This document shows, piece after piece, positions 25,640-33,277 of a stretch of 64,000 nucleotides of DNA. Source of the stretch: Anaerosporomusa subterranea (GTDB lineage Bacteria; Bacillota; Negativicutes; Sporomusales; Acetonemataceae). The stretch spans positions 620,001-684,000 of the forward strand of contig NZ_LSGP01000013.1 in the NCBI RefSeq assembly GCF_001611555.1, in the 5' to 3' direction. The notes under the pieces are model-generated. The model worked only from the letters and a program-made list of their open reading frames with translations, was not told the DNA's origin and did no database searches. Position numbers and translations under genes: made by a program. The stretch's first letter is position 1. Each line of letters starts with the position of its first letter.

Positions 25640-26362
25640 TTACGAGGTCTTCATGAGTTCCTTCATTAATCGCAGCGCGTTTTTCTCAATGCGGGATACC
25701 TGCACCTGTGACAAACCGATGACAGCAGCGATCTCGGACTGAGTCTTATCTTCAAAAAAACGCAATTTGATCACAGCTTGCTCTTTGGGTGGCAGCTTTG
25801 AGATCACCTCTCGCAAGGCAAGATTTTCGAACGTCCCCTCATCATCAGAATGACGCAAATGGTCAAGCAGCAATATCGAGTCGCCGTTATCGCGGGTTGA
25901 TTGAGCATAGATCGACGTCGTCGGTTGCACCGCCTCCAATGCAGCCACAACTTCCTGTACAGGCAGTAGTAACCCCTCAGCGATCTCTCCTACCGTCGGT
26001 TCTCGTCCTAATGAACCCTGCAGCTTTTCCTGTGTGCGATGAATCTTAAGTGCTAACTCCTTGGTGGAACGACTAACCTTAATAGGGTTGTCATCCCGAA
26101 TAAAGCGACGAATTTCGCCAATAATCATTGGAACAGCATATGTGGAAAATTTAACACCATAGGCTGTGTCAAAACGGTCAATCGCTTTTACCAAACCGAT
26201 ACAGCCAATTTGAAATAAATCGTCCCATTCATAGCCCCTGCCAGTGAAGCGATGAACGATACTGCGCACTAAGTTAATATTTTGTTCGAGAATAGCTTCC
26301 CGAGCCTCTTGGTCCCCTGCGTGCGCCCGTTCGAGCAGTGTCTGCAGCTTTTCTCCTAGCAT
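25640..26362 (-). CDS. sigF: RNA polymerase sigma factor sigma-F (early forespore)
   Basis: A 240-residue sigma-70 family factor without region 1. Region 2 is seen in NINLVRSIVHRFTGRGYEWD and DLFQIGCIGLVKAIDRFD, region 3 in the middle, and region 4 in LREVISKLPPKEQAVIKLRF with the helix-turn-helix SEIAAVIGLSQVQVSRIE. It follows spoIIAB by 8 bases, which defines it as sigma-F rather than sigma-G. SpoIIAB holds it inactive in the predivisional cell and it becomes active in the forespore. Confidence 0.96.
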   Translation of the reverse strand: MLGEKLQTLLERAHAGDQEAREAILEQNINLVRSIVHRFTGRGYEWDDLFQIGCIGLVKAIDRFDTAYGVKFSTYAVPMIIGEIRRFIRDDNPIKVSRSTKELALKIHRTQEKLQGSLGREPTVGEIAEGLLLPVQEVVAALEAVQPTTSIYAQSTRDNGDSILLLDHLRHSDDEGTFENLALREVISKLPPKEQAVIKLRFFEDKTQSEIAAVIGLSQVQVSRIEKNALRLMKELMKTS

Positions 26363-26370
26363 CGCGCCAC

Positions 26371-26802
26371 CTAGTGAATCGGCACAGCATCAAATTTTTT
26401 CACCATTCGCACTGTTGTCCCCTTGCCGAGGGCCGACGTCACCTCGATCTCATCCATAAATGATTCCATAAATACGAAGCCAAGTCCCATCCGCTCAGGT
26501 TCTGTAGACCAGGCTGGTTGCCGCGCCTGCTCCACATCGGCTATACCTTTGCCCCAGTCAATAACAGTGTATTCCAGATGGGTTTCGTATAGTTCCATGG
26601 CCAGTTCAATTTGCCCTTCTTGATCGCTATAGCCGTGAATGACGGCGTTGGACACTGCTTCCGAGATAGCGACTTTAATTTCTTCAATCTCTGGCAGAGT
26701 GAACTCGATCTGCGCCGAAAACGCAGCAGCGGCAACGCGCGCGATACCCACATTCTCACTACGACTATCAAAAGTCATACTCATCCGGTTACGTCTTGCC
26801 AT
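26371..26802 (-). CDS. spoIIAB: Anti-sigma-F factor and serine kinase SpoIIAB
   Basis: A 143-residue GHKL-fold kinase that binds sigma-F and phosphorylates SpoIIAA. The N box is IKVAISEAVSNAVIHGY (residues 43-59), the G1 box DWGKGI, and the G2 region ERMGLGFVFMESFMDE. ATG 26802 has AGGAGGCAGTC upstream. It lies 9 bases after spoIIAA and before sigF in the standard operon. Confidence 0.97.
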   Translation of the reverse strand: MARRNRMSMTFDSRSENVGIARVAAAAFSAQIEFTLPEIEEIKVAISEAVSNAVIHGYSDQEGQIELAMELYETHLEYTVIDWGKGIADVEQARQPAWSTEPERMGLGFVFMESFMDEIEVTSALGKGTTVRMVKKFDAVPIH

Positions 26803-26811
26803 GACTGCCTC

Positions 26812-27147
26812 CTATGCGCCTTCAAACGCTTGTTTTTCGGATTGATACACTTTTAGCAACCTGAACAGACCCGACAATTCCAGGACACGGGCAACCTGGG
26901 GCTGTAAATTCATAACAACGACTTCTCCACCTAGCTGCTGAACTCGTTTGTAGCGGCTAAGAATGGCGCCCACTCCGGAACTATCGATGAAGGTCACACC
27001 TTTGAAGCTTAGAGCCAGATTGCGCGCACCGCAGGTTTCCAAGGCATTATCCACGGTTTGCTTAAACTCATCGGCTGCATGAACGTCAAATTCTCCTTCT
27101 GCCCTAATAACTAAATACTCTTTACGTACGTGTGTCGATATTTTCAA
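26812..27147 (-). CDS. spoIIAA: Anti-sigma factor antagonist SpoIIAA
   Basis: A 111-residue STAS-domain protein. The phosphorylatable serine is S57 in VTFIDSSGVGAILSRY. When dephosphorylated by SpoIIE in the forespore it captures SpoIIAB and frees sigma-F. The start is TTG 27147 behind GGGGGGAT, with no in-frame ATG nearby, so initiation may be weak by design. It is the first gene after the sigma-H-like promoter at 27201. Confidence 0.96.
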   Translation of the reverse strand: MKISTHVRKEYLVIRAEGEFDVHAADEFKQTVDNALETCGARNLALSFKGVTFIDSSGVGAILSRYKRVQQLGGEVVVMNLQPQVARVLELSGLFRLLKVYQSEKQAFEGA

Positions 27148-27200
27148 TGATTATCCCCCCGTGTGCATCCACGATGCGCAGTTAGTTAACATACTAGTTT

Positions 27201-27227
27201 ATTCGACATAAGGAAAATTTTTCCTTC
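27201..27227 (-). promoter_or_regulatory. Sigma-H promoter of spoIIAA-spoIIAB-sigF with overlapping Spo0A box
   Basis: On the minus strand GAAGGAAAA (27219-27227) is a full match to the sigma-H -35 consensus RnAGGAwWW. After 11 bases comes GTCGAAT (27201-27207), a full match to RnnGAAT. The -10 overlaps TGTCGAA (27202-27208), the Spo0A-box consensus. The spoIIA operon is sigma-H and Spo0A-P dependent in Bacillus. Confidence 0.85.
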
Positions 27228-27233
27228 TGAAGG

Positions 27234-27265
27234 ATAAAAAAAAGAGCAAGGGATTTCTCCTTGCT
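27234..27265 (-). terminator. Terminator of dacF
   Basis: AGCAAGG (27245-27251) pairs with CCTTGCT (27259-27265); on the minus strand a long T-run (27234-27243) follows. It separates dacF from the spoIIA promoter only a few bases further on. Confidence 0.85.
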
Positions 27266-27279
27266 GATAGTTGTAAATC

Positions 27280-28467
27280 TTAGCGCGATATGGAATAAAA
27301 AATTGACAGCAATTCTTTAAATGTATTGCCAAATCGAGCCTTGGCTACTGCCTTTTCGGCGATTAAGTCGACTTTCCCCACTTCTTTACCATCAAGAAAT
27401 ACGACCATCTCGCCATACTTCTCAGCTTCGAAAATTGGGGCGGTCACGGAATTTCCTTCAGTAAGAGTAATCTTCTTCTGAATGTTCTTATTCTTGCCTT
27501 TTGGCGTTACTACTGTCAGCGCGTCTTTAGCCACAAGATTCACTTCTTTTTCCAGGCCACGCGTTAACTTTAACTTATCAACAACCACACCTTTTTCAAC
27601 AATTGGAGTTGCAACAAAATTAGCATAACCCCAATCAAGCAGCCGCATGGTTTCACGCAAATGTGAGCGTGGTTCTGGAGTCGCAAAAACGACGCCGATC
27701 AAGCGCAAGCCATCCCGCTTGGCTGTTCCGACAAAACAATATTTCGCTTCTTGCGTCCAGCCGGTTTTCAATCCATCAGCACCCGGATACCACCACAACA
27801 GTTTATTCGTGTTAACCAACCAATTTTTTCCGTCACGCAGCCAATGTTCCTTGATACCGACCATTTCCAAGTATAGCGGATGTTTTACTGCTTCTTTCGC
27901 AATCATAGCGGTATCATAGGCGCTCATATAATGGTCTGGAACTGGCAAACCATTGACGCTGGCGAATTTGGAATTTTTTAAGCCCAACTCAGCAGCCCGC
28001 TGATTCATGGCATCCACCGCCGCTTCTTTAGTGCCAAAGATATGTTCCATTAAGGCTACAGCGGCGTCATTGGCGCTAACAACAGCAACAGCAGTCAGCA
28101 CTTCTTTTACTGACATTCGCTCTCCTGGCTCCAGCCATATCTGCGACCCGCCCTGCTTCCAGGCGTTCTCGGAAACAGAAACAGGATCTGTTAATTTTAC
28201 CTTGCCCTGCTCGATTGCTTCAACCGCCAACAATAAAGTCATGACTTTAGTCACACTGGCTGGCGGCAGCGGTTTATGAGCGTCTTTTTCCAATAAAATG
28301 TTACCATTGCCATCCATTAAGATAGCGGACTGAGCAGTTGTCTCAAATTTTGCGATTGGCGCCGTCTGCTTTGGCGCTGGCGCTGGTGTTGGCGCGGCTT
28401 GAACTGCCGTCAAAACAAACATGACAGATAACAAACCGCAAATGATAGCCGCATACTTTCGCCACAT
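27280..28467 (-). CDS. dacF: D-alanyl-D-alanine carboxypeptidase DacF (S11)
   Basis: A 395-residue secreted penicillin-binding protein. It has a signal peptide (cut near VQA-APT, residues 21-27), a proline/alanine-rich linker, SxxK as S71-V-T-K74, SAN in VVSANDA and KTG in GLKTGWT. The C-terminal beta domain and amphipathic tail fit the DacA/DacF group. ATG 28467 is preferred over the GTG at 28479, which lies in the AAGGAG site. Position before spoIIA is the same as in Bacillus, where DacF acts in the forespore on cortex cross-linking. Confidence 0.94.
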   Translation of the reverse strand: MWRKYAAIICGLLSVMFVLTAVQAAPTPAPAPKQTAPIAKFETTAQSAILMDGNGNILLEKDAHKPLPPASVTKVMTLLLAVEAIEQGKVKLTDPVSVSENAWKQGGSQIWLEPGERMSVKEVLTAVAVVSANDAAVALMEHIFGTKEAAVDAMNQRAAELGLKNSKFASVNGLPVPDHYMSAYDTAMIAKEAVKHPLYLEMVGIKEHWLRDGKNWLVNTNKLLWWYPGADGLKTGWTQEAKYCFVGTAKRDGLRLIGVVFATPEPRSHLRETMRLLDWGYANFVATPIVEKGVVVDKLKLTRGLEKEVNLVAKDALTVVTPKGKNKNIQKKITLTEGNSVTAPIFEAEKYGEMVVFLDGKEVGKVDLIAEKAVAKARFGNTFKELLSIFYSISR

Positions 28468-28615
28468 AAGGTTTCGCACTCCTTTCGCGCAAATGAACGT
28501 TGCGTCACTTTTAAAGTGTCCGCAGAGTGCAAAACTTAGTCTGGAAAAGTTTTTTTGTGTCGCCTTCTTGATACTAAAAATTGCTGAGTGGTCTATGGGT
28601 AAGTACGGGGCACCA

Positions 28616-28737
28616 TTCCACAGAGGGCACAGAGTGGTAAAGAGGACACAGAGGGTTAGAGTTTGGAGCCAGCATTGCTGGCAAAATAGATACTAATCCT
28701 CTGTGACCTCTGTGTATCCTCATTTTCCTCTGTGGAA
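28616..28737. repeat. Large imperfect inverted repeat of the CACAGAGG type
   Basis: The arms are about 44 bases (28616-28659 and 28694-28737), composed of variants of CCACAGAGG and GGACACAGAGG. The loop holds a small hairpin GCCAGC-attg-CTGGC-like. It occupies much of the 317-base gap 28468-28784 between dacF and pdp, where no gene is seen. Confidence 0.7.
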
Positions 28738-28784
28738 ACGTAGCCTCGTCCTTTTCACGAACGTATACTTTTGTTGTCTGAGCA

Positions 28785-30113
28785 TTACTTCGCCTGATAT
28801 CCATTTTCGTCAACTAGACCGTAGACCAACGGTCCTGTTTGCACAGGCTTTGGCCCTATACTGATAGCCCCCAGCAAGCGCGAACTCACCTCAGCAAAGT
28901 TATCGCTGTTGGCGGCGAATAGCTCGGCTAGCGGCTGACCAACCTCCACTTTGTCGCCGATGCGACAAGCCATCATCAAGCCGGCCGCAAGATCAATTTG
29001 CTGGCCCTTGTGTTCACGACCAGCGCCTAACAGTGTCGCACATAACCCAATATCAGCTGTAGATATAGCCTGAATAACACCGGCTTTTGTTGCCTGTACA
29101 GTCACCCGCGCCCTTGGCTGGGGCAGTAGGCTAAAATCGCGGACAACTTCTCCGTTGCCGCCTTGCGCAATAACGAATTCTTCAAACTTGCGTAAGGCGC
29201 TGCCGTCGGCAAGCGATTCGGCTAACCGTTGTCGCGCAGTGACTTCGTCAGTAGCCACGTTCGCCATCGTTAGCAGGTGTGATCCGAGCGTTAGGCAAAC
29301 ATGGTACAGTGCGGAGCCTGTATGGCCCCCGCGCAGAACTTCAATCGCTTCTATGACCTCGAGGCTGTTACCAACCGCCATTCCTAGCGGTTGGTCCATA
29401 CTAGTGATCACAGCTTTAGTCTGTCGGCCAACAAGTCTGCCAATGCGAACCATCTCTTTAGCCAAACGGATTGCGTCGTCGAGATTCTGCATGAAGGCGC
29501 CGCTGCCTACCTTCACATCGAGCAATATCCGGTCAGCGCCGGCAGCTATTTTTTTACTCATAATTGACGAAGCGATCAACGGAATACTTTCAATGGTTGC
29601 TGTCACATCACGCAGGGCATAGATTTTGCCGTCAGCTGGAGCAATATCAGCAGTCTGCCCCATAACAGCTATACCATGAGCTTTAACAGTATGGATGAAT
29701 TCGGCTTCAGTTAGTCCTGTGCGAAAGCCGGGTATCGATTCTAATTTATCAATCGTACCGCCAGTAAAACCTAATCCCCGACCAGACATTTTCGCCACAG
29801 GTACACCAGCCGCAGCAACCAACGGAGCTAGTATCAGAGTTGTCGTGTCTGCAACACCGCCGGTGCTGTGTTTATCAACCTTAATCCCTTCAATTTGACT
29901 CAAATCAAGCATGCGGCCCGACTTTGCCATTGCCAGCGTCAAATCCGCAGTTTCGCTACCATTTATTTCCTGGAAATAAATGGCCATCAACAATGCTGCC
30001 ATCTGATAATCAGGCAGTTGATCTGCCGTGTAGGCTTGAATGACGTAATCCCATTCAGCCGTGGATAGGGTCTGACCGTTACGTTTCTTATGGATAATAT
30101 CAACCATTCGCAT
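28785..30113 (-). CDS. pdp: Pyrimidine-nucleoside phosphorylase
   Basis: Splits uridine, thymidine or deoxyuridine with phosphate to base and (deoxy)ribose-1-phosphate. The 442-residue protein begins RMVDIIHKKRNGQ and contains KHSTGGVADTTTL (the family usually has GVGD), SGRGLGFTGGTIDKLESIPG and LDVKVGSGAFM, all strongly conserved. It lies 10 bases after deoB, whose product converts the pentose-1-phosphates to 5-phosphates, so the pair forms a nucleoside salvage unit. The start is ATG 30113 after GAGGTGAC. Confidence 0.94.
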   Translation of the reverse strand: MRMVDIIHKKRNGQTLSTAEWDYVIQAYTADQLPDYQMAALLMAIYFQEINGSETADLTLAMAKSGRMLDLSQIEGIKVDKHSTGGVADTTTLILAPLVAAAGVPVAKMSGRGLGFTGGTIDKLESIPGFRTGLTEAEFIHTVKAHGIAVMGQTADIAPADGKIYALRDVTATIESIPLIASSIMSKKIAAGADRILLDVKVGSGAFMQNLDDAIRLAKEMVRIGRLVGRQTKAVITSMDQPLGMAVGNSLEVIEAIEVLRGGHTGSALYHVCLTLGSHLLTMANVATDEVTARQRLAESLADGSALRKFEEFVIAQGGNGEVVRDFSLLPQPRARVTVQATKAGVIQAISTADIGLCATLLGAGREHKGQQIDLAAGLMMACRIGDKVEVGQPLAELFAANSDNFAEVSSRLLGAISIGPKPVQTGPLVYGLVDENGYQAK

Positions 30114-30123
30114 TGTCGTCACC

Positions 30124-31290
30124 TCACTTCTTTTGCAGAAAGCTACTACCGTACGGCAAAGGCGGTAAAGAAAAAATATCTAAGACACTGGCCGCGATAT
30201 CAGCAAATGTTGTCCTGATACCGAGCGATTGACCGCCTGTTCCGACTTGATATGCCAGCAACGGAACATATTCGCGGGTATGATCAGTTCCCTGGGCGGT
30301 CGGGTCACAGCCATGATCGGCAGTAATGATCAACAAATCGTTAGTGCCGAGCTTTGGCAGAAATCCTGCCAAACGCGAGTCAAATGCTTCAAGCGCAGCC
30401 GCATAACCGTCAATATCCCGGCGATGACCGAAGCTGCTATCAAACTCGACCAAATTGGCCATTATCAGTCCCCGCTCGATTTGGCTAAGGACTGTCTCGA
30501 GGATATCCATCCCGTGCTGATTTGACTTGGTTGGGAATGACTCTGTCAATCCTCTCTGGGCAAAAATGTCGCCAATCTTACCAATCCCAATGCATGGCAG
30601 CCCGGCAGCTTTGACCCGATCAAGCATGGTCTCGCCATCTGGCATCAGGCTGTAATCATGTCGGTTAGGAGTACGAGTAAACGCACCAGGAATGCCAATA
30701 AACGGGCGGGCGATTATGCGACCGACCGCATGCTCGCCTACTAGTATCTGGTCACGTGCAATCCGACACATTGCATACAGTTTTGTAAGGGGAATAATGT
30801 CTTCATGGGCCGCGATCTGAAAAACACTATCTGCAGATGTATAGACAATCGGCTTACCGGTTTTCATGTGTTCTTCACCCAACTCGGCGATAATTTCAGT
30901 CCCTGATGCTACTTTGTTACCAAGAGCGGTGCGGCCAGTCAACACAGCAAACTTGTCCATAATCTCCGCAGGAAAGCCGTTAGGATAGTAGGGAAACGGA
31001 TGTGAAACCGGCGCCCCGGCCATTTCCCAGTGCCCAGTCGTTGTGTCTTTCCCTTTTGACGACTCAGCCAGTTTTCCGTAACAGGCAAGCGGTTGTTCTG
31101 GACAGGGTACGCCTGCAATCGGCGCAATACAGCCTAAACCAAGGCTCGCCAGCGTCGGTAACTTCAAACCGCCGCGTGCTGTTGCAATATGCCCTAATGT
31201 ATTCGCACCCGCATCGCCATATTCTGCTGCATCTGGCAATGCGCCAATGCCAACACTATCGAGAACGATAATAATGATCCGCTCAAACAT
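30124..31290 (-). CDS. deoB: Phosphopentomutase
   Basis: Isomerises (deoxy)ribose-1-phosphate and -5-phosphate. The 388 residues match the family of Mn-dependent alkaline-phosphatase-fold mutases. Motifs: IIIVLDSVGIGALPDA (metal-binding D), KGKDTTTGHWE with the phosphorylated threonine, and ITADHGCDPTAQGTDHTREY at the end. ATG 31290 after GGAGGGAGTATC. The xerD-deoB-(phosphorylase)-dacF order is shared with Bacillus. Confidence 0.96.
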   Translation of the reverse strand: MFERIIIIVLDSVGIGALPDAAEYGDAGANTLGHIATARGGLKLPTLASLGLGCIAPIAGVPCPEQPLACYGKLAESSKGKDTTTGHWEMAGAPVSHPFPYYPNGFPAEIMDKFAVLTGRTALGNKVASGTEIIAELGEEHMKTGKPIVYTSADSVFQIAAHEDIIPLTKLYAMCRIARDQILVGEHAVGRIIARPFIGIPGAFTRTPNRHDYSLMPDGETMLDRVKAAGLPCIGIGKIGDIFAQRGLTESFPTKSNQHGMDILETVLSQIERGLIMANLVEFDSSFGHRRDIDGYAAALEAFDSRLAGFLPKLGTNDLLIITADHGCDPTAQGTDHTREYVPLLAYQVGTGGQSLGIRTTFADIAASVLDIFSLPPLPYGSSFLQKK

Positions 31291-31313
31291 GATACTCCCT
31301 CCATTTGTAAACA

Positions 31314-31336
31314 AAAGGCCGTACTGTACGGCCTTT
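31314..31336 (-). terminator. Terminator of xerD
   Basis: A near-perfect palindrome AAAGGCCGTAC/GTACGGCCTTT with T-rich sequence beyond it on the minus strand. It sits between the xerD stop and the deoB ribosome site. Confidence 0.75.
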
Positions 31337-31400
31337 CGCATTTACTATAGCTTATGTATTTATGGCACAAATATCTAGGTAATGCTTAGTAGTGCAGTAA

Positions 31401-32288
31401 TTAGGCTCGAGGATGCGTCTTATCATACACTTCCTTCAAGTGATTGCGAGTTACATGAGTATATATTTGAGTTGTCGAAATATCAGCATGGCCTAGCATT
31501 TCTTGCACTGAACGCAAATCAGCGCCGTTCTCGAGGAGGTGAGTAGCAAAGGAATGACGCAAAGTGTGCGGGGTAATCTCTTTAACAATACACGCTTCCT
31601 GAGCATACTTTTTGATAATTTTCCAGAAGCCCTGCCGGGTTAAGCGATTACCGTGATGATTGATAAACAGAGCAGCTTCTTCATAGGTTCGCACTAGTTT
31701 AGTCCGACCCTTTCCCAGATAATCTTGGACACACTTTGCTGCAATAGAACCGAGCGGAACAATCCGTTCTTTCGAGCCTTTTCCATAACACTTGATATAT
31801 CCCATATCGAGATTTACATCAGAAATGTTGAGCGAGATCAATTCAGAAACGCGAATACCAGTCGCATAAAGGAGTTCAAGCATCGCCTTATCTCTAAGAC
31901 CAGCTGGCAGCAATGCGTTCGGCTGCTTAAGCAGTTCTTCAACTTCGTGCACAGAAAGAACCTTGGGTAGTTTCTTTTCCAGTTTTGGCGACTCTAGGTG
32001 CGCCGCGGGATCTTTCTCTAGGTAGCGTTCTCGCACCAGATACTGATAGAATGATTTGATTGCCGCTAGGTTACGCGATATGGTTGATACCGCCTTGCCA
32101 TTGGTTTGCAGATTGTTCAAATATGTAAGGATGGTACTCCGGTTAAGATCTTTCATAAAATCAATTTTGCTCTCCTGCAGATAAGCCTGGAACTGACGAA
32201 GGTCCCTACCATACGATTCTAACGTATTTTGGGCCAAGCCACGTTCAACCGCAAGATAATTAATAAATTCAGATACAAAGCTTTCCAT
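31401..32288 (-). CDS. xerD: Site-specific tyrosine recombinase XerD
   Basis: Resolves chromosome dimers at dif with XerC. The 295-residue protein has the N-terminal SAM-like DNA-binding domain (EFINYLAVERGLAQNTLESY) and the catalytic residues R146 (TGIRVSEL), K170 (YGKGSK), H241 and R244 (HTLRHSFATH), H267 (LGHADIST) and Y276. ATG 32288 after a GGGTGGGAAAG site. Location next to spoIIM and deoB supports XerD (RipX) rather than XerC. Confidence 0.95.
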   Translation of the reverse strand: MESFVSEFINYLAVERGLAQNTLESYGRDLRQFQAYLQESKIDFMKDLNRSTILTYLNNLQTNGKAVSTISRNLAAIKSFYQYLVRERYLEKDPAAHLESPKLEKKLPKVLSVHEVEELLKQPNALLPAGLRDKAMLELLYATGIRVSELISLNISDVNLDMGYIKCYGKGSKERIVPLGSIAAKCVQDYLGKGRTKLVRTYEEAALFINHHGNRLTRQGFWKIIKKYAQEACIVKEITPHTLRHSFATHLLENGADLRSVQEMLGHADISTTQIYTHVTRNHLKEVYDKTHPRA

Positions 32289-32388
32289 CTTTCCCACCCT
32301 TTTTCTCGCCAAATAAACCACTTCTGATTATGGTTGAAATAGATTAAACGAGTAACAGGAACATTGTTACCAACATTATTCAACATTG

Positions 32389-32418
32389 TTATTATTTTTC
32401 CCTTTGTTTTCCTGTCAA
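32389..32418 (-). promoter_or_regulatory. Candidate sigma-A promoter of xerD with iterated downstream motifs
   Basis: On the minus strand TTGACA (32413-32418, perfect) is followed after 18 bases by TAATAA (32389-32394). Just downstream three AACATTRTT motifs (read on the plus strand at 32361, 32373 and 32383) are spaced 10-12 bases apart, as an operator might be. Confidence 0.5.
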
Positions 32419-32553
32419 AATTTCTGTCTTTTTTGAAATATTATCATAATTATGTCATAAGTTTATGGCACGCTTACTGTAAACGCTTAACTTAATAACA
32501 TACATATTCAGAAATTCAGTGATTATGCTCACCAGAGACACGCCCAAATAATT

Positions 32554-33198
32554 TCAAGGCTGCTTGAAGAGCATCGCCACGACAAACTTCATGAATAAAG
32601 GTGAGATATAAACTTCAACCACTGCGGCGACGAGAAGGATGAGAAGCATGGTTAGGCACAGCACCGAATACCCGATTGCTTCATAACCAAGGGTTGTCTT
32701 GGGATTGCTGCGGCGGCGGGCAAGCCATAGGGAAAACGAAGTCGCTGCCACACCTGCCGCGATCACGGCTGGCACGCTAAGAAGACTATGAGGCAGAACG
32801 GCTGCTAATGCGAAGACCAGCCCCTTCATGATATATTCATTAACGAGAAAACCTACGGTAAAGCCGATGACAAAACCGCGGGTAAAGACGATGAACCAAA
32901 CTAGCGGCATACCGATAACAGTAAATCCGAGCAACCAGATCAGGCCAACTGTCTTGATGTGATTGAATACAACGTTAGCAAATAGTTCAGTACTACCCCA
33001 AGACTCAGCAGACCATACAGTAAATCCTTGAAAAAAGATTTGTAAATAACCGATAAGTTCAGTTTTTTGTTCATCTGGCAGAGTTTTGACAGCTAATGCG
33101 CCGAAAACAACCCCACCTACGAACACGAGCAAAATAAAGAAATAGCCGACGATATTCGCCCGTATATAATTAAACAAGTTTTTACGGAAGTAATCCAA
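32554..33198 (-). CDS. spoIIM: Stage II sporulation protein M
   Basis: A 214-residue membrane protein with about five helices. SpoIIM joins SpoIID and SpoIIP in the mother-cell complex that degrades septal peptidoglycan during engulfment. Family marks include GYFFILLVFVGGVVFGALAV, VVFNHIKTVGLIWLLGFTVI and PHSLLSVPAVIAAG. The start is TTG 33198 with GGGAGGGGCG upstream. It lies between the EndoQ-like gene and xerD, as in Bacillus where spoIIM precedes ripX. Confidence 0.95.
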   Translation of the reverse strand: MDYFRKNLFNYIRANIVGYFFILLVFVGGVVFGALAVKTLPDEQKTELIGYLQIFFQGFTVWSAESWGSTELFANVVFNHIKTVGLIWLLGFTVIGMPLVWFIVFTRGFVIGFTVGFLVNEYIMKGLVFALAAVLPHSLLSVPAVIAAGVAATSFSLWLARRRSNPKTTLGYEAIGYSVLCLTMLLILLVAAVVEVYISPLFMKFVVAMLFKQP

Positions 33199-33241
33199 GG
33201 TGACGCCCCTCCCACATAAAGTAGACTTTACGTATACTTTA

Positions 33242-33270
33242 TGTGTATGCGGGGTAGCGTTGATTATGAC
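33242..33270 (-). promoter_or_regulatory. Candidate sigma-E promoter of spoIIM
   Basis: On the minus strand GTCATAAT (33263-33270) resembles the sigma-E -35 (kmATATT type), and CATACACA (33242-33249) matches CATACAmT at 7 of 8, with 13 bases between. The element lies entirely in the gap after the EndoQ-like gene. spoIIM is mother-cell (sigma-E) expressed in Bacillus. Confidence 0.6.
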
Positions 33271-33277
33271 ATGTCCA

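Noticed and set aside
28574-28813. 79-codon frame between dacF and pdp
   Set aside because: Reads the CACAGAGG inverted repeat and the 3' end of pdp; no coding features.
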